Shown here: in pieces, positions 18,923-28,907 of the stretch
Layout of the letters: every line of letters starts with the position of its first letter
Position numbering within the stretch: the stretch's first letter is position 1
IMG/VR virus record: IMGVR_UViG_3300036770_003925
Span: 1-64,000 of that record
Length of the DNA: 64,000 bases
DNA from: a virus
Reading direction: 5' to 3' (one strand)
Made by a program: the position numbers and the translations under genes
Notes under the pieces: generated by a model
What the model was told of the DNA's origin: nothing
The model's database searches: none
Seen by the model: the letters and a program-made list of their open reading frames with translations, nothing else

Positions 18923-20102
18923 CAATTTGTACCTTTGGAAAATATTTTATATAACGATCATTATCATTTTGTCTTACTTTTTTGATTCTATAACGTATCT
19001 CATTAAAAAAGTTCCAAGCCAATGGAATAAACAAAATCTTTTCATCAATATTATTTAATATATCAATAGACACAATTGGAATTTTCATTCCCGGGGTATA
19101 AGTTCCTTGTTTCAACTCATTATCATCAATGATATAATCAAGCTTTACTTTGATATAATTTAGTAAAGTGTTACCTTTAGCTGCTGCTCCGTACCCAATA
19201 ATTTTATAATCTTTGCGATATGTAACCAATGTTTCTTGCAAATATTGCATGTTAGTTTTTATTGTGTTTTCCCAATGTTGATATATAGTCAAGTTATCAA
19301 GTTGTTCACACGCTATAGCATTTTGAATTCTATAATGGTTGCCATTCTTAATACCTAAAATGAACACGTAACTAGTACCATGTATTGGAGTTCTAATAAC
19401 GTCAACAAATGCTAATCCTGCCCGTTCAACACATTTTTTCATACTATTGATATTAAAAAAGTTAATATGTTCGTGATATATAGTATCAAACTCATTATTT
19501 AAAACCATGTTAGCTTGACTAGTTTGTATAAACAATAAACTATGTTCTCCCATTAATTTTCTACATTCCAATAAAAAATCTAAAGGATTAGGATTGTGTG
19601 CAAAAACGTTTTGGGCAGTGATTGCATCAAATGTTTGGTTTATTGTTTTATATATATTTTTCTTAAAGTAATCACATGTAATGGTATGATGTAATGAACT
19701 TGTTTCATATAAATTTTTGGCTGGGTCTATACCAAATGTATTGTAACCCAAGTCTCTAAAGTAGTTAAGTTGTGTTCCGTCGTTACACCCTATATCTAGT
19801 ATACTATTGTATTTTTTTGTAATAGTTTCATTTACAAAGTTTGCAAACCATTTTGAATAATCACGTAGTGTTTGTGTAGTTCCGCTTACATAAAGATAAT
19901 TTTCATAAATTATAGACGGATCAACAATGTGTGTCAGTTGTAAATGATAACAATCATGACATAAATTTACACAAAGTGGATAGAGGTTATCAGTATCATC
20001 CACTTTTTTTAAATAGTTGTTAGCTAAGGGTTGTTTTCCTAAATCTAATGACTTGTGTATATTTTTACTACCGCAGGCTAAACATTTTGTAATTTTTTTC
20101 AT
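18915..20102 (-). CDS. Sugar C-methyltransferase (three-domain, Zn-binding)
   Basis: 395 residues in the order typical of NDP-deoxysugar C-methyltransferases (TylC3-like). An N-terminal zinc-binding domain has C-x2-C (CLACGS) and C-x2-C (NLCHDC); a SAM-binding Rossmann core follows with ILDIGCNDGTQL and FGIDP; a C-terminal domain has IGYGAAAKGNTLLNY. YHEHINFFN near residue 200 is the conserved catalytic-loop region. It would methylate a dTDP/UDP-sugar and pairs with the upstream epimerase. Confidence 0.8.
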   Translation of the reverse strand: MKKITKCLACGSKNIHKSLDLGKQPLANNYLKKVDDTDNLYPLCVNLCHDCYHLQLTHIVDPSIIYENYLYVSGTTQTLRDYSKWFANFVNETITKKYNSILDIGCNDGTQLNYFRDLGYNTFGIDPAKNLYETSSLHHTITCDYFKKNIYKTINQTFDAITAQNVFAHNPNPLDFLLECRKLMGEHSLLFIQTSQANMVLNNEFDTIYHEHINFFNINSMKKCVERAGLAFVDVIRTPIHGTSYVFILGIKNGNHYRIQNAIACEQLDNLTIYQHWENTIKTNMQYLQETLVTYRKDYKIIGYGAAAKGNTLLNYIKVKLDYIIDDNELKQGTYTPGMKIPIVSIDILNNIDEKILFIPLAWNFFNEIRYRIKKVRQNDNDRYIKYFPKVQIDV

Positions 20103-20969
20103 TTAGTAATTTATAAAATTATTTCTATCACCTGTTATAATAGGTGTATTATTAAGTAAATCTTCTACGATTGTTGCTACAGAATCCTTGAATTTAAAAT
20201 CAAAAGTTTGTTCAAAGTTTATGTTATCAAAATAAAAATCATATGGATTACTAGTATCAATTTCATATTGTATGGGTACATTTAATTTTTTTGAAATATC
20301 TTGTGCTATACCTTCTACAGTGCTATTAAAGCTACATAGGTTGTATATTCCGGTTACCGGTTTTAATAAAATTTTATTGATTCCTTTAGTAAGATCATTA
20401 ATACCCAATATTGGGCGTCTTACTTTTACGTTATTAATAGTAATTTTCTGCTGTGTTGTAGCTGATCTAACCATTGCGTTTATCATTAATTCATTGCGTA
20501 AGTTAGGACTATGTCCGTTAACAGTACCTAATCGTAACCCTATAATAGTTCGTTCTTGCATAAATTGTTGGCTGTGCAAATCCAATATATACTTTGTTAA
20601 ATCATAATTATTGGTAGGTAAAAATAGATTGTCATCATTATGTGTGTAAATGCTTCCGCTGCTAGCGTAAATTATAACTTGATGTTTACTACAGTTTTTT
20701 ACTAGATTTAAAAAATTGTATACATTGTTTTTATAGCTCGCTTGAATAGGACCATCACACATTTTAACACTACTATGTCCTGCTAGCAGGATTATGCTAT
20801 CAAATTGTTTTAAAAAACTACTATCTATATTTTTGTAGTCCATTGGGATTGAATCATTGATCGTTCCGTACCAATTAATATCAATTCCAGTCACGTTGTA
20901 ATTTTCTAACAACTTTTTATAAAGTTCAGATCCTATGTATCCATTAGATCCAATTAATAAAATATTCAT
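20103..20969 (-). CDS. NAD-dependent sugar epimerase/dehydratase
   Basis: 288 residues of the extended short-chain dehydrogenase type. The NAD motif GSNGYIG (G-x2-G-x2-G) lies at the N-terminus, IDINW carries the cofactor-binding acidic residue, ASSGSIY carries the catalytic Ser, and the Y-x3-K pair is YDLTK. First gene of the minus-strand operon, one base upstream of the C-methyltransferase. It probably makes or remodels the nucleotide sugar used by the island. Confidence 0.8.
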   Translation of the reverse strand: MNILLIGSNGYIGSELYKKLLENYNVTGIDINWYGTINDSIPMDYKNIDSSFLKQFDSIILLAGHSSVKMCDGPIQASYKNNVYNFLNLVKNCSKHQVIIYASSGSIYTHNDDNLFLPTNNYDLTKYILDLHSQQFMQERTIIGLRLGTVNGHSPNLRNELMINAMVRSATTQQKITINNVKVRRPILGINDLTKGINKILLKPVTGIYNLCSFNSTVEGIAQDISKKLNVPIQYEIDTSNPYDFYFDNINFEQTFDFKFKDSVATIVEDLLNNTPIITGDRNNFINY

Positions 20970-20977
20970 ATAAAATT

Positions 20978-20993
20978 TATTTAGCTATAAATA
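20978..20993. promoter_or_regulatory. Back-to-back divergent late promoters
   Basis: On the plus strand TATAAATA at 20986-20993 serves the ATG at 21015. On the minus strand GCTAAATA (20985 to 20978) serves the epimerase starting at 20969. The two motifs abut with no gap. Confidence 0.55.
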
Positions 20994-21014
20994 CTCTTAT
21001 TCTGAGAAAATAAT

Positions 21015-21131
21015 ATGAAACATTACCTAAAAAAAATTTATCAAGCTCTCTTTGGTAAACTAATAAGAGAATATAAATTTCGGAAAAAGCTTAGAGAAAT
21101 TAAAAAAAGAGATCCTTTTATTTATAAATAA
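21015..21131 (+). CDS. Small basic phage protein, 38 aa
   Basis: A 38-residue, very basic peptide (MKHYLKKIYQALFGK... ending KKRDPFIYK). The RDPFIY ending is one I recall from tiny proteins scattered through T4-like aquatic phages. The late promoter at 20986 fits it and the stop lies 1 nt before the next start. Function unknown. Confidence 0.6.
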   Translation: MKHYLKKIYQALFGKLIREYKFRKKLREIKKRDPFIYK

Positions 21132-21132
21132 C

Positions 21133-21774
21133 ATGACTAATATAAAAGATATATTAATAATAGGTGATAGTTTTGCCACAGACAGGGACCCAAACAATTC
21201 TTGGCTTGGCGTTTTAAATAAATGTTTTATGGCTGACCTAAGGGGCGCCGGATACCCTGGTAATTCTTTTTGGCCAGTAAGAAATTTGTTTCATGAAGAA
21301 ATTTCACAGAAAGTTCCTGACCTTCTTATTTTATGTCATACTTCCTACTATAGATATCCTTGCAAGGATAACAAATTTGGAGGATATAGAAGCGGCGATA
21401 AAGTTTTTACTACGTGGTATGAAAACTATTTTAATTTTGATTTTCACCTTTGGGCTAACATTAAATGGTACGAAGAATTAGATAATGCGCTTACAACTTA
21501 TAACATACCTTATGTTATTCATTTTTTTTGTTTCGAAGAGGATACTAGGAACTATAAGTTTAAAAATGGAATTACAAGTGTAGAAGATTTATACAGTATT
21601 CAAAAAATATGCGAAAAGCTTCATTCGTGTGACCCCTGTCTGATACATAATCATTTTTGTTATGAAGATAATATTAAAATCGGCAAGAAACTTCATGAAA
21701 AAATCAATCATATTGAACCTTATTTAAACGGGTGTATAATCGATTTTGAATTATCAAAAATATATGAAAAATGA
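21133..21774 (+). CDS. SGNH-hydrolase-like protein
   Basis: 213 residues with ILIIGDSFATDRDP at the N-terminus, the GDS catalytic block of SGNH hydrolases. GYPGNSFW follows near residue 40, a Gly/Asn oxyanion pattern. No clear C-terminal D-x2-H block was found, so activity is uncertain. Coupled to the carbamoyltransferase by a 4-nt overlap. Confidence 0.6.
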   Translation: MTNIKDILIIGDSFATDRDPNNSWLGVLNKCFMADLRGAGYPGNSFWPVRNLFHEEISQKVPDLLILCHTSYYRYPCKDNKFGGYRSGDKVFTTWYENYFNFDFHLWANIKWYEELDNALTTYNIPYVIHFFCFEEDTRNYKFKNGITSVEDLYSIQKICEKLHSCDPCLIHNHFCYEDNIKIGKKLHEKINHIEPYLNGCIIDFELSKIYEK

Positions 21775-23246
21775 ATTTTATTGGTATCAGCAACGGATTT
21801 CATGATGCAGCAGCTAGTATAATAAATGAAAACGGCAATATACTTTTTGCAGGGCATAGTGAGCGTTATAGTAAAATAAAACACGATAAAGATTTATCAG
21901 TTGGACTAGTTAATGATTTATTGAATTATGCAACAGACCAATCTACAATTCATTATTATGAAAGACCAATATTTACTTCTTTAAGGCAACTTATTGCAGG
22001 TCAGTCTGTTGATTTTGAAACAGTGAAAACTAGAATAGGTAAAACGTATCTAGAAACGATTAAACCTCAAAGAATTTACGCACATAATCATCATTTAAGT
22101 CATGCCGCTGCGGGGTTTCAAACCAGTCCATTTAATGATGCCACTGTAGTTATTATCGATGCTATTGGAGAACTTGATTGCATATCTATATGGAAAGCTT
22201 ATTATGACATAGATGGGTATGCACGTTATAAAAAATTATATTCAAAAAAATATCCTAATAGTATAGGATTGTTTTATAGCGCAATGACACAAAAGGTTGG
22301 ATTAAAACCATTAGACGAAGAATATATATTGATGGGTATGAGTGCATACGGGACTCCTAAATACACAGGTGATATGCTAAAGTTTTTTGATAATGTTAGT
22401 AACATTGAATTTAATACTAATCTACATATTGGCTGTGATGAAAGTTTTTTACCTGATGCAGACGTAATGGATATAGCAAGTAGTGCACAAATGGTTACCG
22501 AACAACTTATAGAGTTTGTAATTAGTAAAGCAAAACATTTAGGTAATAGCAATAATTTAGTTTATGGTGGAGGTGTAGCGTTAAATTGTTTAGCCAATCG
22601 CAATTTAGGAAACTTTTTTGATAACATTTGGATTATGCCCAATCCAGGTGATGCTGGTAGTAGTTTAGGCGCCGCTGCATTGGGTTATAGGAAAAGAGTA
22701 GAATGGATTAACGCATTTTTAGGTTATGACATTAAGGGATCATATCCGACCAATCAGATTATAGATGGATTGTTAAAAGATAAAATAGTAGGAGTTGCTA
22801 ATGGACGTGCAGAGTTTGGCCCACGGGCATTAGGCAATCGTAGTTTATTGGCAGATCCACGTGGTCAAGAAATTAAAGATAAGGTCAATGAAATTAAACG
22901 TAGACAAAAGTTTAGACCATTTGCACCAGTTATTTTAGAAGAATATGTTGATCAATATTTTGTAATGCCTAACGGATTTAATACAAGTCCTTATATGCAG
23001 GTAGTTGCAAAGTGTAAGAAACCAGAGTTGTTTCCTGCAATTATACACCATGATGGGACGAGCAGAGTGCAAACCGTAGGTAAAGATAATACAGGAATAC
23101 GTGAATTATTAGAAAAATGGTACATCCTAACTGAATGTCCAATGTTATTAAACACTTCACTTAATATACGTGGTGAACCAATGGTCAATGATAGAACTGA
23201 TGCAGATCGTTTTGAAAAACTATATGGAGTAAAAGTCTATTCATAA
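21771..23246 (+). CDS. Carbamoyltransferase (NodU/CmcH family)
   Basis: 491 residues. N-terminal FIGISNGFHDAAASII and AHNHHLSHAA are the metal/carbamoyl-adenylate site of the Kae1-like domain. VYGGGVALNCLANR and NPGDAGSSLGAA complete it. The C-terminal domain shows GRAEFGPRALGNRSLLADPR and FRPFAPVIL, hallmarks of the family. It transfers carbamoyl from carbamoyl phosphate to a sugar hydroxyl. Full-length N- and C-terminal domains are present, slightly shorter than typical NodU. Confidence 0.85.
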   Translation: MNFIGISNGFHDAAASIINENGNILFAGHSERYSKIKHDKDLSVGLVNDLLNYATDQSTIHYYERPIFTSLRQLIAGQSVDFETVKTRIGKTYLETIKPQRIYAHNHHLSHAAAGFQTSPFNDATVVIIDAIGELDCISIWKAYYDIDGYARYKKLYSKKYPNSIGLFYSAMTQKVGLKPLDEEYILMGMSAYGTPKYTGDMLKFFDNVSNIEFNTNLHIGCDESFLPDADVMDIASSAQMVTEQLIEFVISKAKHLGNSNNLVYGGGVALNCLANRNLGNFFDNIWIMPNPGDAGSSLGAAALGYRKRVEWINAFLGYDIKGSYPTNQIIDGLLKDKIVGVANGRAEFGPRALGNRSLLADPRGQEIKDKVNEIKRRQKFRPFAPVILEEYVDQYFVMPNGFNTSPYMQVVAKCKKPELFPAIIHHDGTSRVQTVGKDNTGIRELLEKWYILTECPMLLNTSLNIRGEPMVNDRTDADRFEKLYGVKVYS

Positions 23247-23255
23247 GTATATTTT

Positions 23256-26200
23256 ATGATTAGAGATGTTTTTTATTACGGCAACAAACCCAACGTACAC
23301 CCAAGAGAAAAGTTCGCAAAAAACTTAGCTGATGCTAGACAGCAGTCTGTCACTGAGCATTTTTGGATAATCAATGAATTTTGTGATTATAAAGACTTTG
23401 ATTGGGAATTTGATTTTGATTACTTACCTGATGAAGATGTATGGGCACAAGATCATAATAACATATGGCCAAGTACACATCAAAAAGATAGTGGCACATG
23501 GTTATGTCCAAAAGAGCATAGTGATATATTGATTTATCGTGCCGATGTAAATCCTATTAAACGTAAACAGTTGGTTAGTGGACATTGGAAACTACTTGAT
23601 AATGTTGATACCAGTAAATGGGATTTTAGTTGGCATCCTGATCCTACTGATCCTCCGTATATATACCATTGGGGATGCAAGTTTTTCCCTGTAGAATTTA
23701 AGCATGTATTAGAATATCATGTTGAAAATGCTACAAAAATAAAGTATATGGAAAACATTGTCGAATTGTTACCTAGTGAATGTTTAAAAGAATACATTAA
23801 AGTTGACAAAAATAAGTTTGATATTAGTTGGAGACCAGACCCACGTGACGAACCATATATCTATGTATGGGGTAATAAATATATTCCAGGAGAAATACAA
23901 TCAACTATAGAGTATCATGTACCTGGTGCCACTGATAAGAAGTATATGGGTGTTGCTGAAGTATTACCTGAATATGAAAAATGGCATGAGTATGTTAAAG
24001 TAGATAAAACAAAATTTGATATGTCATGGAGACCAGATCCACGTGAACCTGCATACATTTATGTGTGGGGAAACAAATATATTTCAGGTGAAGAACGACC
24101 TACATTAGAATATCACACACCTAGTGCTATAGAACGTAAGTATATGGGTGTTGTTGATCTTGAACCACAATGGGATCGTTGGCATGAATATCAAAAAATT
24201 GACAGAACAAAGTTTGATTTGACATGGCGTCCAGATAACTTGTATGAAGATCCATATATCTATGTATGGGGTAACAAATATGTACCAGCAGAAATACAAC
24301 CTACATTAGAATATCACACACCTAGTGCTATAGAACGTAAATATATGGGTAATATTGAAGTATTACCTGAACGTGAAAAATGGCATGAATATGCTAAAAT
24401 AGATAAAACAACTTTTGATTTAACATGGAGACCTGATCCACGTGAACCACCTTATATCTATGTATGGGGAAATAAATGGATAGCAAGTGAGTTAGAACCG
24501 ACAATAACTTATACGTGTGATAATGCTACAGAAATAAAATACATGTCTGAACTAGTTGAAGTGTTACCTCAATTTGAACGTTGGGTAGAAAATCAATTAA
24601 TTGATAGGACTAAATTTGATATGTCATGGAGACCTGATCCACGTGAACCTCCTTATATCTATGTATGGGGTAATAAGTATATTCCTGCTGAGATAGAATC
24701 TACCCTAGAATATCATTGTCCAAACGCAACAGAACGGAAGTATATGGGCAATATCGAAGTGCTTCCTGAGTTACATCGCTGGGTAGAAATACAATCGATA
24801 GATAAAACATTATTTGATTTAAGTTGGAGACCTGATCCACGTGAACCTCCTTATATATATGTATGGGGTAATAAGTATATTCCCGGTGAGTTGCAGTCAA
24901 CGATAGAATACCACACGCCTAATGCAGTTGATAAAAAATACATGGGTGATGTTGTAGTGACTCCAGAAACATCACGGTGGAATATAATTCAACAACCTAA
25001 AAACTTTGATTTGAGTTGGCGTCCAGATCCAAGAGAACCTGCATATATTTATGTATGGGGTAATAAACATATTCCAGGGGAGTTACTATCTACAATAGAG
25101 TACCATACACCCAATGCCACTGAGAAAAAATATGTTGGGGAAGTTGAAGTAGAACCTGAATACGAACGTTGGAATATAGTACAGCAAGTAACAGAGAGTT
25201 TTGATTTGACATGGAGACCAGATCCACGTGAACCTCCGTACATCTATGTATGGGGTAACAAGTATATTCCTGGTGAGTTGCAACCAACAATTGAATATCA
25301 TACTCCTAATGCGGTTGAACGAAAGTACATGGGTGTTGTTGATGTTCTTCCCGAAAATAATTGGAAAATTACACAAACTATTGATGTAAGTAAGTTTGAT
25401 TTATCATGGAGACCTGACCCAAGAGAACCTGCATACATATATACTTGGGGTAACAAATATGTACCAGCCGAAATATTACCTACATTAGAATATTATTGTG
25501 AAGGTGCTATTGAAAGAAAATACATGGGTGATGTTGAAGTTATACCTGAGTTTAATCGTTGGGTAGAAATACAACCGATTGATAAAACTAAATTTGATTT
25601 AACATGGAGACCTGACCCACGTGAACCTCCTTATATCTATATTTGGGGTAATAAACATATCTCGGCTGAACTAAAATCTACACTAGAATATCATACTCCA
25701 GGAGCAACTGATAAAAAATATGTGGGGAATGTAGAAGTTATCCCACTAAGTGAAAATTATAAAATTACACAACAAGTAAGTAATTTTGATTTTACGTGGA
25801 GACCTGATCCTAGAGAGCCTGATTATATCTATGTATGGGGTAACAAATATATACCTGGGGAATTACTTCCTACGATTGAATATTATTGCCCTAATGCTAT
25901 TGAGCGTAAGTATATGGGTGACGTTGAAGTAACTCCTGAATGGGACAAGTATAAAATACTCATACCCGTAGATAAAACTAGTTTTGATTTTGCATGGAGA
26001 CCTGATCCACGTGAACCTCCTTATATCTATGTTTGGGGTAATCAAAGTAACAGTGCTCAAGTAGAACCTACTATTGAATATCATTGTCTAAACGCTACTG
26101 AACGAAAATATATGAACGATAAAGTAGCTAAAACTATACCAAACATTGAGAATTATAAAGTATTAATTAATACAGTGGATTTTGACTATAGTTGGAGACC

Positions 26201-28907
26201 TGACCCAGGAAGCCCTCCCTACATTTATGTATTCGGCAACCAATGGCATGATGCAATGACTGAGCCTACTGTAGAGTATCATACCCCCGGGGCTACCGAT
26301 AGAAAATATATAACTGATATTATCGCTAAGGTTAATCCTACACAAGAAAATTGGAAGACATTAATTCCAGTGACTGGTTTTGATTATAGTTGGAGACCAA
26401 ACCCGCATAGTAGTCCTTATATTTACGTATTCGGTAATCAATGGAATCCTATAGAATTAGAACACACGGTTGAATATCATGTACCAGGCGCTACTGATTA
26501 CAAGTATATAACAGATATTATTGCTAAGTTAAAACCAACCAACACAGAAAAGCATTGGAAACAACTTATTCCTGTTGAAAGTTTTGATTATAGTTGGAGA
26601 CCAGACCCAAGAGAACCTGCACTAATATATGTATTTGGTAATAAATGGAATGATGCTAAAACAGAACCTACTATAGAGTACCATTGTGAAGGTGCAACCG
26701 AAAGAAAATATTTAGATTTTCCTGTTGCCGTTCCTCAAACAATTTTTAAATATTGGTCTATTAGTAACAATGATGATTTAGAAACTTTTGATTTTAGTTG
26801 GAGACCAAACCCATTTAGTCAACCACAGATATACCAATGGGAAAACAACGGCCCAAGGTATACAGTTCCCGAGGCAACAGAAGTAGTTTTAATGAAGCGA
26901 GATGGTACAAACAATAAGCAAATTATTAATCGTTATTATATTAATACCACACTGGAACAACTGATCAATGAGCATCCTGACGAGGTTTTTTGGGCACTGA
27001 ACCCTGACTTAAACTATGATAAATTTGATTTTAGTTGGCGTCCGAACGAAGAAAACTTTAGACATATTAATGTATTTGGTAATCAATATAGTAAAAACAC
27101 TCATACATATTATGTGAATGGACCCATGTATGTATTAGGACACCGCGAATACAATTATGTTACAGATAATATAGTTACTGCTGAAACAAATTTAAGTATG
27201 TTTTTTGTTGATAAAGGGAATAAAGAAAGCAATGATAGATATGAACACCTTAAAGATAGATATCCAAACATACAAAAAACACGATATATAAATAGTTGGG
27301 TCGATACTATAAATCGATGTATCAATAAATCACAAACAAAATTGTTTTGGATAGTAAGCAGTGAATTGGATTATAATGGTTTTGAATTTGACTTTTATCC
27401 AAGTCCATGGCAAGAAAAAATGGTTCATGTGTTTGGTACACAATGGAGCCATTGGGGCAATACTTACTTAATAAACAAAGAGACATTTGTTGAAGACACT
27501 AAATACGTAAAAATCATAGAACATTTATCTTGTTTAAATTTTGTAAAAACTAAGAGAGCTAAAGCTGTTAATGTCTTATATGATACCGTGCTTATTGATC
27601 ATGGAAATGATATATCTATCACAAATAAGTTAAATGACAAAGAACTATTAATTGTAAAATATGAGGGTAGTTATTTAGAAACTTTTAAAAAAGTTTGTAA
27701 GTTATTACCTGAGAAAAGAGATCATTATATTTGGGTAATAAGTTCAGTATGTGATTACACAGATTTTGATTTTTCTTATGTATGTGATCCTTTTGCAAAA
27801 GATCAATTACATGTTTTTCCTAGTGACAAACAAAAGTTTGGGGATACATTTTTAGTTGATGTTAATAAGTTAAAAGTCATGTTGAATGAGATGAATCGTT
27901 TAAGTGATTACGTAAAGATTAATTTTAACAATCATCAAACTGTTAAGCGAATATCTCCTCCCGAGTTTATAACAGAAGAAACACACATTAATTTTAAAAA
28001 TTTTGATTATAATTTTCCCTACGCAGTATTTAAAACTAATGATTGTTTGTTAACTCGTTGTGATGAAGAACCTATGAATTTATGGTCTAATACTGAAAAA
28101 AATATAATTATAACCGTAGAAGGTGGGTCAAGAGTTATTATACCAAAATTAGCAAATGATTATGTTAAAACTGAATTATATGATTATCCTTATATTGTAA
28201 GAAGTAAAAAATTATTTGATCCCAGTACTATGGATATTATTTTTGTTAGTAACCAAGAATTGTGTGCTGAAAGCAATTATAATTTTTTGCAAGAATTCAT
28301 CAATAATTCTAGCAATAAGTTAAATAGGATTAAAAATATAAATGGAAGAACTGAAGCACTGAAAGCGGCCGCGACATTAAGCACTACACCATGGTTTTTT
28401 GTTGTTCCTGGTAAACTTAAAATAGACAAATCTTTTAATTTTAATTATCAACCTGACAGATTACAGATTCCTAAGCATTATATTTTTAATGCTATAAATC
28501 CAGTGACTGGGCTCACATATGGTCATCAAGGTATGGTACTCTATAACAAGAACTTAGTTCTTAATAACAATGGGAATTCTTTAGATTTTACTATGCATGA
28601 TCCACACCAAGTAGTAGATTTAATATCTGGTACAGCAACAGGAGATACAGATAATTATAGTACTTGGAGAACTGCATTTAGAGAATGTATAAAATTAAAT
28701 TATTATGTTGAATTTTTCTTAGATAAGATGAGTAAAGAGCGTTTAAATATATGGCTCACTGTTGGCAATGGTAAATATGGTGCTGATAGTATTAAAGGAG
28801 CAAATGATGCTTTAGAGTTTTATCAATCAGTTGATGGGGATTTGAACGAACTTAAAAAGACTTACAGTTGGGATTTTTGTAAACAATATTATGATAGCAA
28901 ATATTAG
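23256..28907 (+). CDS. Giant repeat protein, 1883 aa, with C-terminal GT-like module
   Basis: N-terminal region (residues 1-120) followed by about 16 tandem units of about 66 residues centred on WRPDPREPPYIYVWGNK. Four or five degenerate units follow (FDFSWRPN, FEFDFYPSP, FDFSYVCDP). A C-terminal module from about residue 1650 contains NGRTEALKAAATL, WRTAFRECIKLNYY and LNIWLTVGNGKYG, shared with the protein at 6381. There is no signal peptide or membrane segment. Each unit is rich in Trp/Tyr/Pro. The role is unknown: it may be a scaffold, a giant transferase, or a substrate of the island's radical SAM enzymes. It converges on the minus-strand gene with a 4-nt overlap. Confidence 0.75.
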   Translation: MIRDVFYYGNKPNVHPREKFAKNLADARQQSVTEHFWIINEFCDYKDFDWEFDFDYLPDEDVWAQDHNNIWPSTHQKDSGTWLCPKEHSDILIYRADVNPIKRKQLVSGHWKLLDNVDTSKWDFSWHPDPTDPPYIYHWGCKFFPVEFKHVLEYHVENATKIKYMENIVELLPSECLKEYIKVDKNKFDISWRPDPRDEPYIYVWGNKYIPGEIQSTIEYHVPGATDKKYMGVAEVLPEYEKWHEYVKVDKTKFDMSWRPDPREPAYIYVWGNKYISGEERPTLEYHTPSAIERKYMGVVDLEPQWDRWHEYQKIDRTKFDLTWRPDNLYEDPYIYVWGNKYVPAEIQPTLEYHTPSAIERKYMGNIEVLPEREKWHEYAKIDKTTFDLTWRPDPREPPYIYVWGNKWIASELEPTITYTCDNATEIKYMSELVEVLPQFERWVENQLIDRTKFDMSWRPDPREPPYIYVWGNKYIPAEIESTLEYHCPNATERKYMGNIEVLPELHRWVEIQSIDKTLFDLSWRPDPREPPYIYVWGNKYIPGELQSTIEYHTPNAVDKKYMGDVVVTPETSRWNIIQQPKNFDLSWRPDPREPAYIYVWGNKHIPGELLSTIEYHTPNATEKKYVGEVEVEPEYERWNIVQQVTESFDLTWRPDPREPPYIYVWGNKYIPGELQPTIEYHTPNAVERKYMGVVDVLPENNWKITQTIDVSKFDLSWRPDPREPAYIYTWGNKYVPAEILPTLEYYCEGAIERKYMGDVEVIPEFNRWVEIQPIDKTKFDLTWRPDPREPPYIYIWGNKHISAELKSTLEYHTPGATDKKYVGNVEVIPLSENYKITQQVSNFDFTWRPDPREPDYIYVWGNKYIPGELLPTIEYYCPNAIERKYMGDVEVTPEWDKYKILIPVDKTSFDFAWRPDPREPPYIYVWGNQSNSAQVEPTIEYHCLNATERKYMNDKVAKTIPNIENYKVLINTVDFDYSWRPDPGSPPYIYVFGNQWHDAMTEPTVEYHTPGATDRKYITDIIAKVNPTQENWKTLIPVTGFDYSWRPNPHSSPYIYVFGNQWNPIELEHTVEYHVPGATDYKYITDIIAKLKPTNTEKHWKQLIPVESFDYSWRPDPREPALIYVFGNKWNDAKTEPTIEYHCEGATERKYLDFPVAVPQTIFKYWSISNNDDLETFDFSWRPNPFSQPQIYQWENNGPRYTVPEATEVVLMKRDGTNNKQIINRYYINTTLEQLINEHPDEVFWALNPDLNYDKFDFSWRPNEENFRHINVFGNQYSKNTHTYYVNGPMYVLGHREYNYVTDNIVTAETNLSMFFVDKGNKESNDRYEHLKDRYPNIQKTRYINSWVDTINRCINKSQTKLFWIVSSELDYNGFEFDFYPSPWQEKMVHVFGTQWSHWGNTYLINKETFVEDTKYVKIIEHLSCLNFVKTKRAKAVNVLYDTVLIDHGNDISITNKLNDKELLIVKYEGSYLETFKKVCKLLPEKRDHYIWVISSVCDYTDFDFSYVCDPFAKDQLHVFPSDKQKFGDTFLVDVNKLKVMLNEMNRLSDYVKINFNNHQTVKRISPPEFITEETHINFKNFDYNFPYAVFKTNDCLLTRCDEEPMNLWSNTEKNIIITVEGGSRVIIPKLANDYVKTELYDYPYIVRSKKLFDPSTMDIIFVSNQELCAESNYNFLQEFINNSSNKLNRIKNINGRTEALKAAATLSTTPWFFVVPGKLKIDKSFNFNYQPDRLQIPKHYIFNAINPVTGLTYGHQGMVLYNKNLVLNNNGNSLDFTMHDPHQVVDLISGTATGDTDNYSTWRTAFRECIKLNYYVEFFLDKMSKERLNIWLTVGNGKYGADSIKGANDALEFYQSVDGDLNELKKTYSWDFCKQYYDSKY
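23619..26785 (+). repeat. 16 tandem ~198-bp coding repeats
   Basis: In-frame direct repeats inside the 1883-aa gene. Each unit encodes F-D-[LMF]-[ST]-W-R-P-D-P, then Y-I-Y-[VT]-[WF]-G-N, an I/L-E-Y-H segment and a K-Y-M/V/I block. Units 2-13 are most alike; units 14-16 share FDYSW and GNQW/GNKW variants. Codon-level variation between units shows they are old or under selection, not a recent array. Confidence 0.9.

Noticed and set aside
21123-21130. TATAAATA directly before the SGNH-like gene at 21133
   Set aside because: It lies in the last codons of the 38-aa gene and only 2 nt from the ATG, too close even for a leaderless start; probably chance.
24105-26345. Several minus-strand ORFs of 60-96 aa inside the repeat gene
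   Set aside because: All are antisense shadows of the repeated coding sequence and resemble each other for that reason.
23619-26785. CRISPR-like array or non-coding tandem repeat
   Set aside because: The repeats are about 198 bp, in frame, degenerate at the codon level and part of one long ORF.
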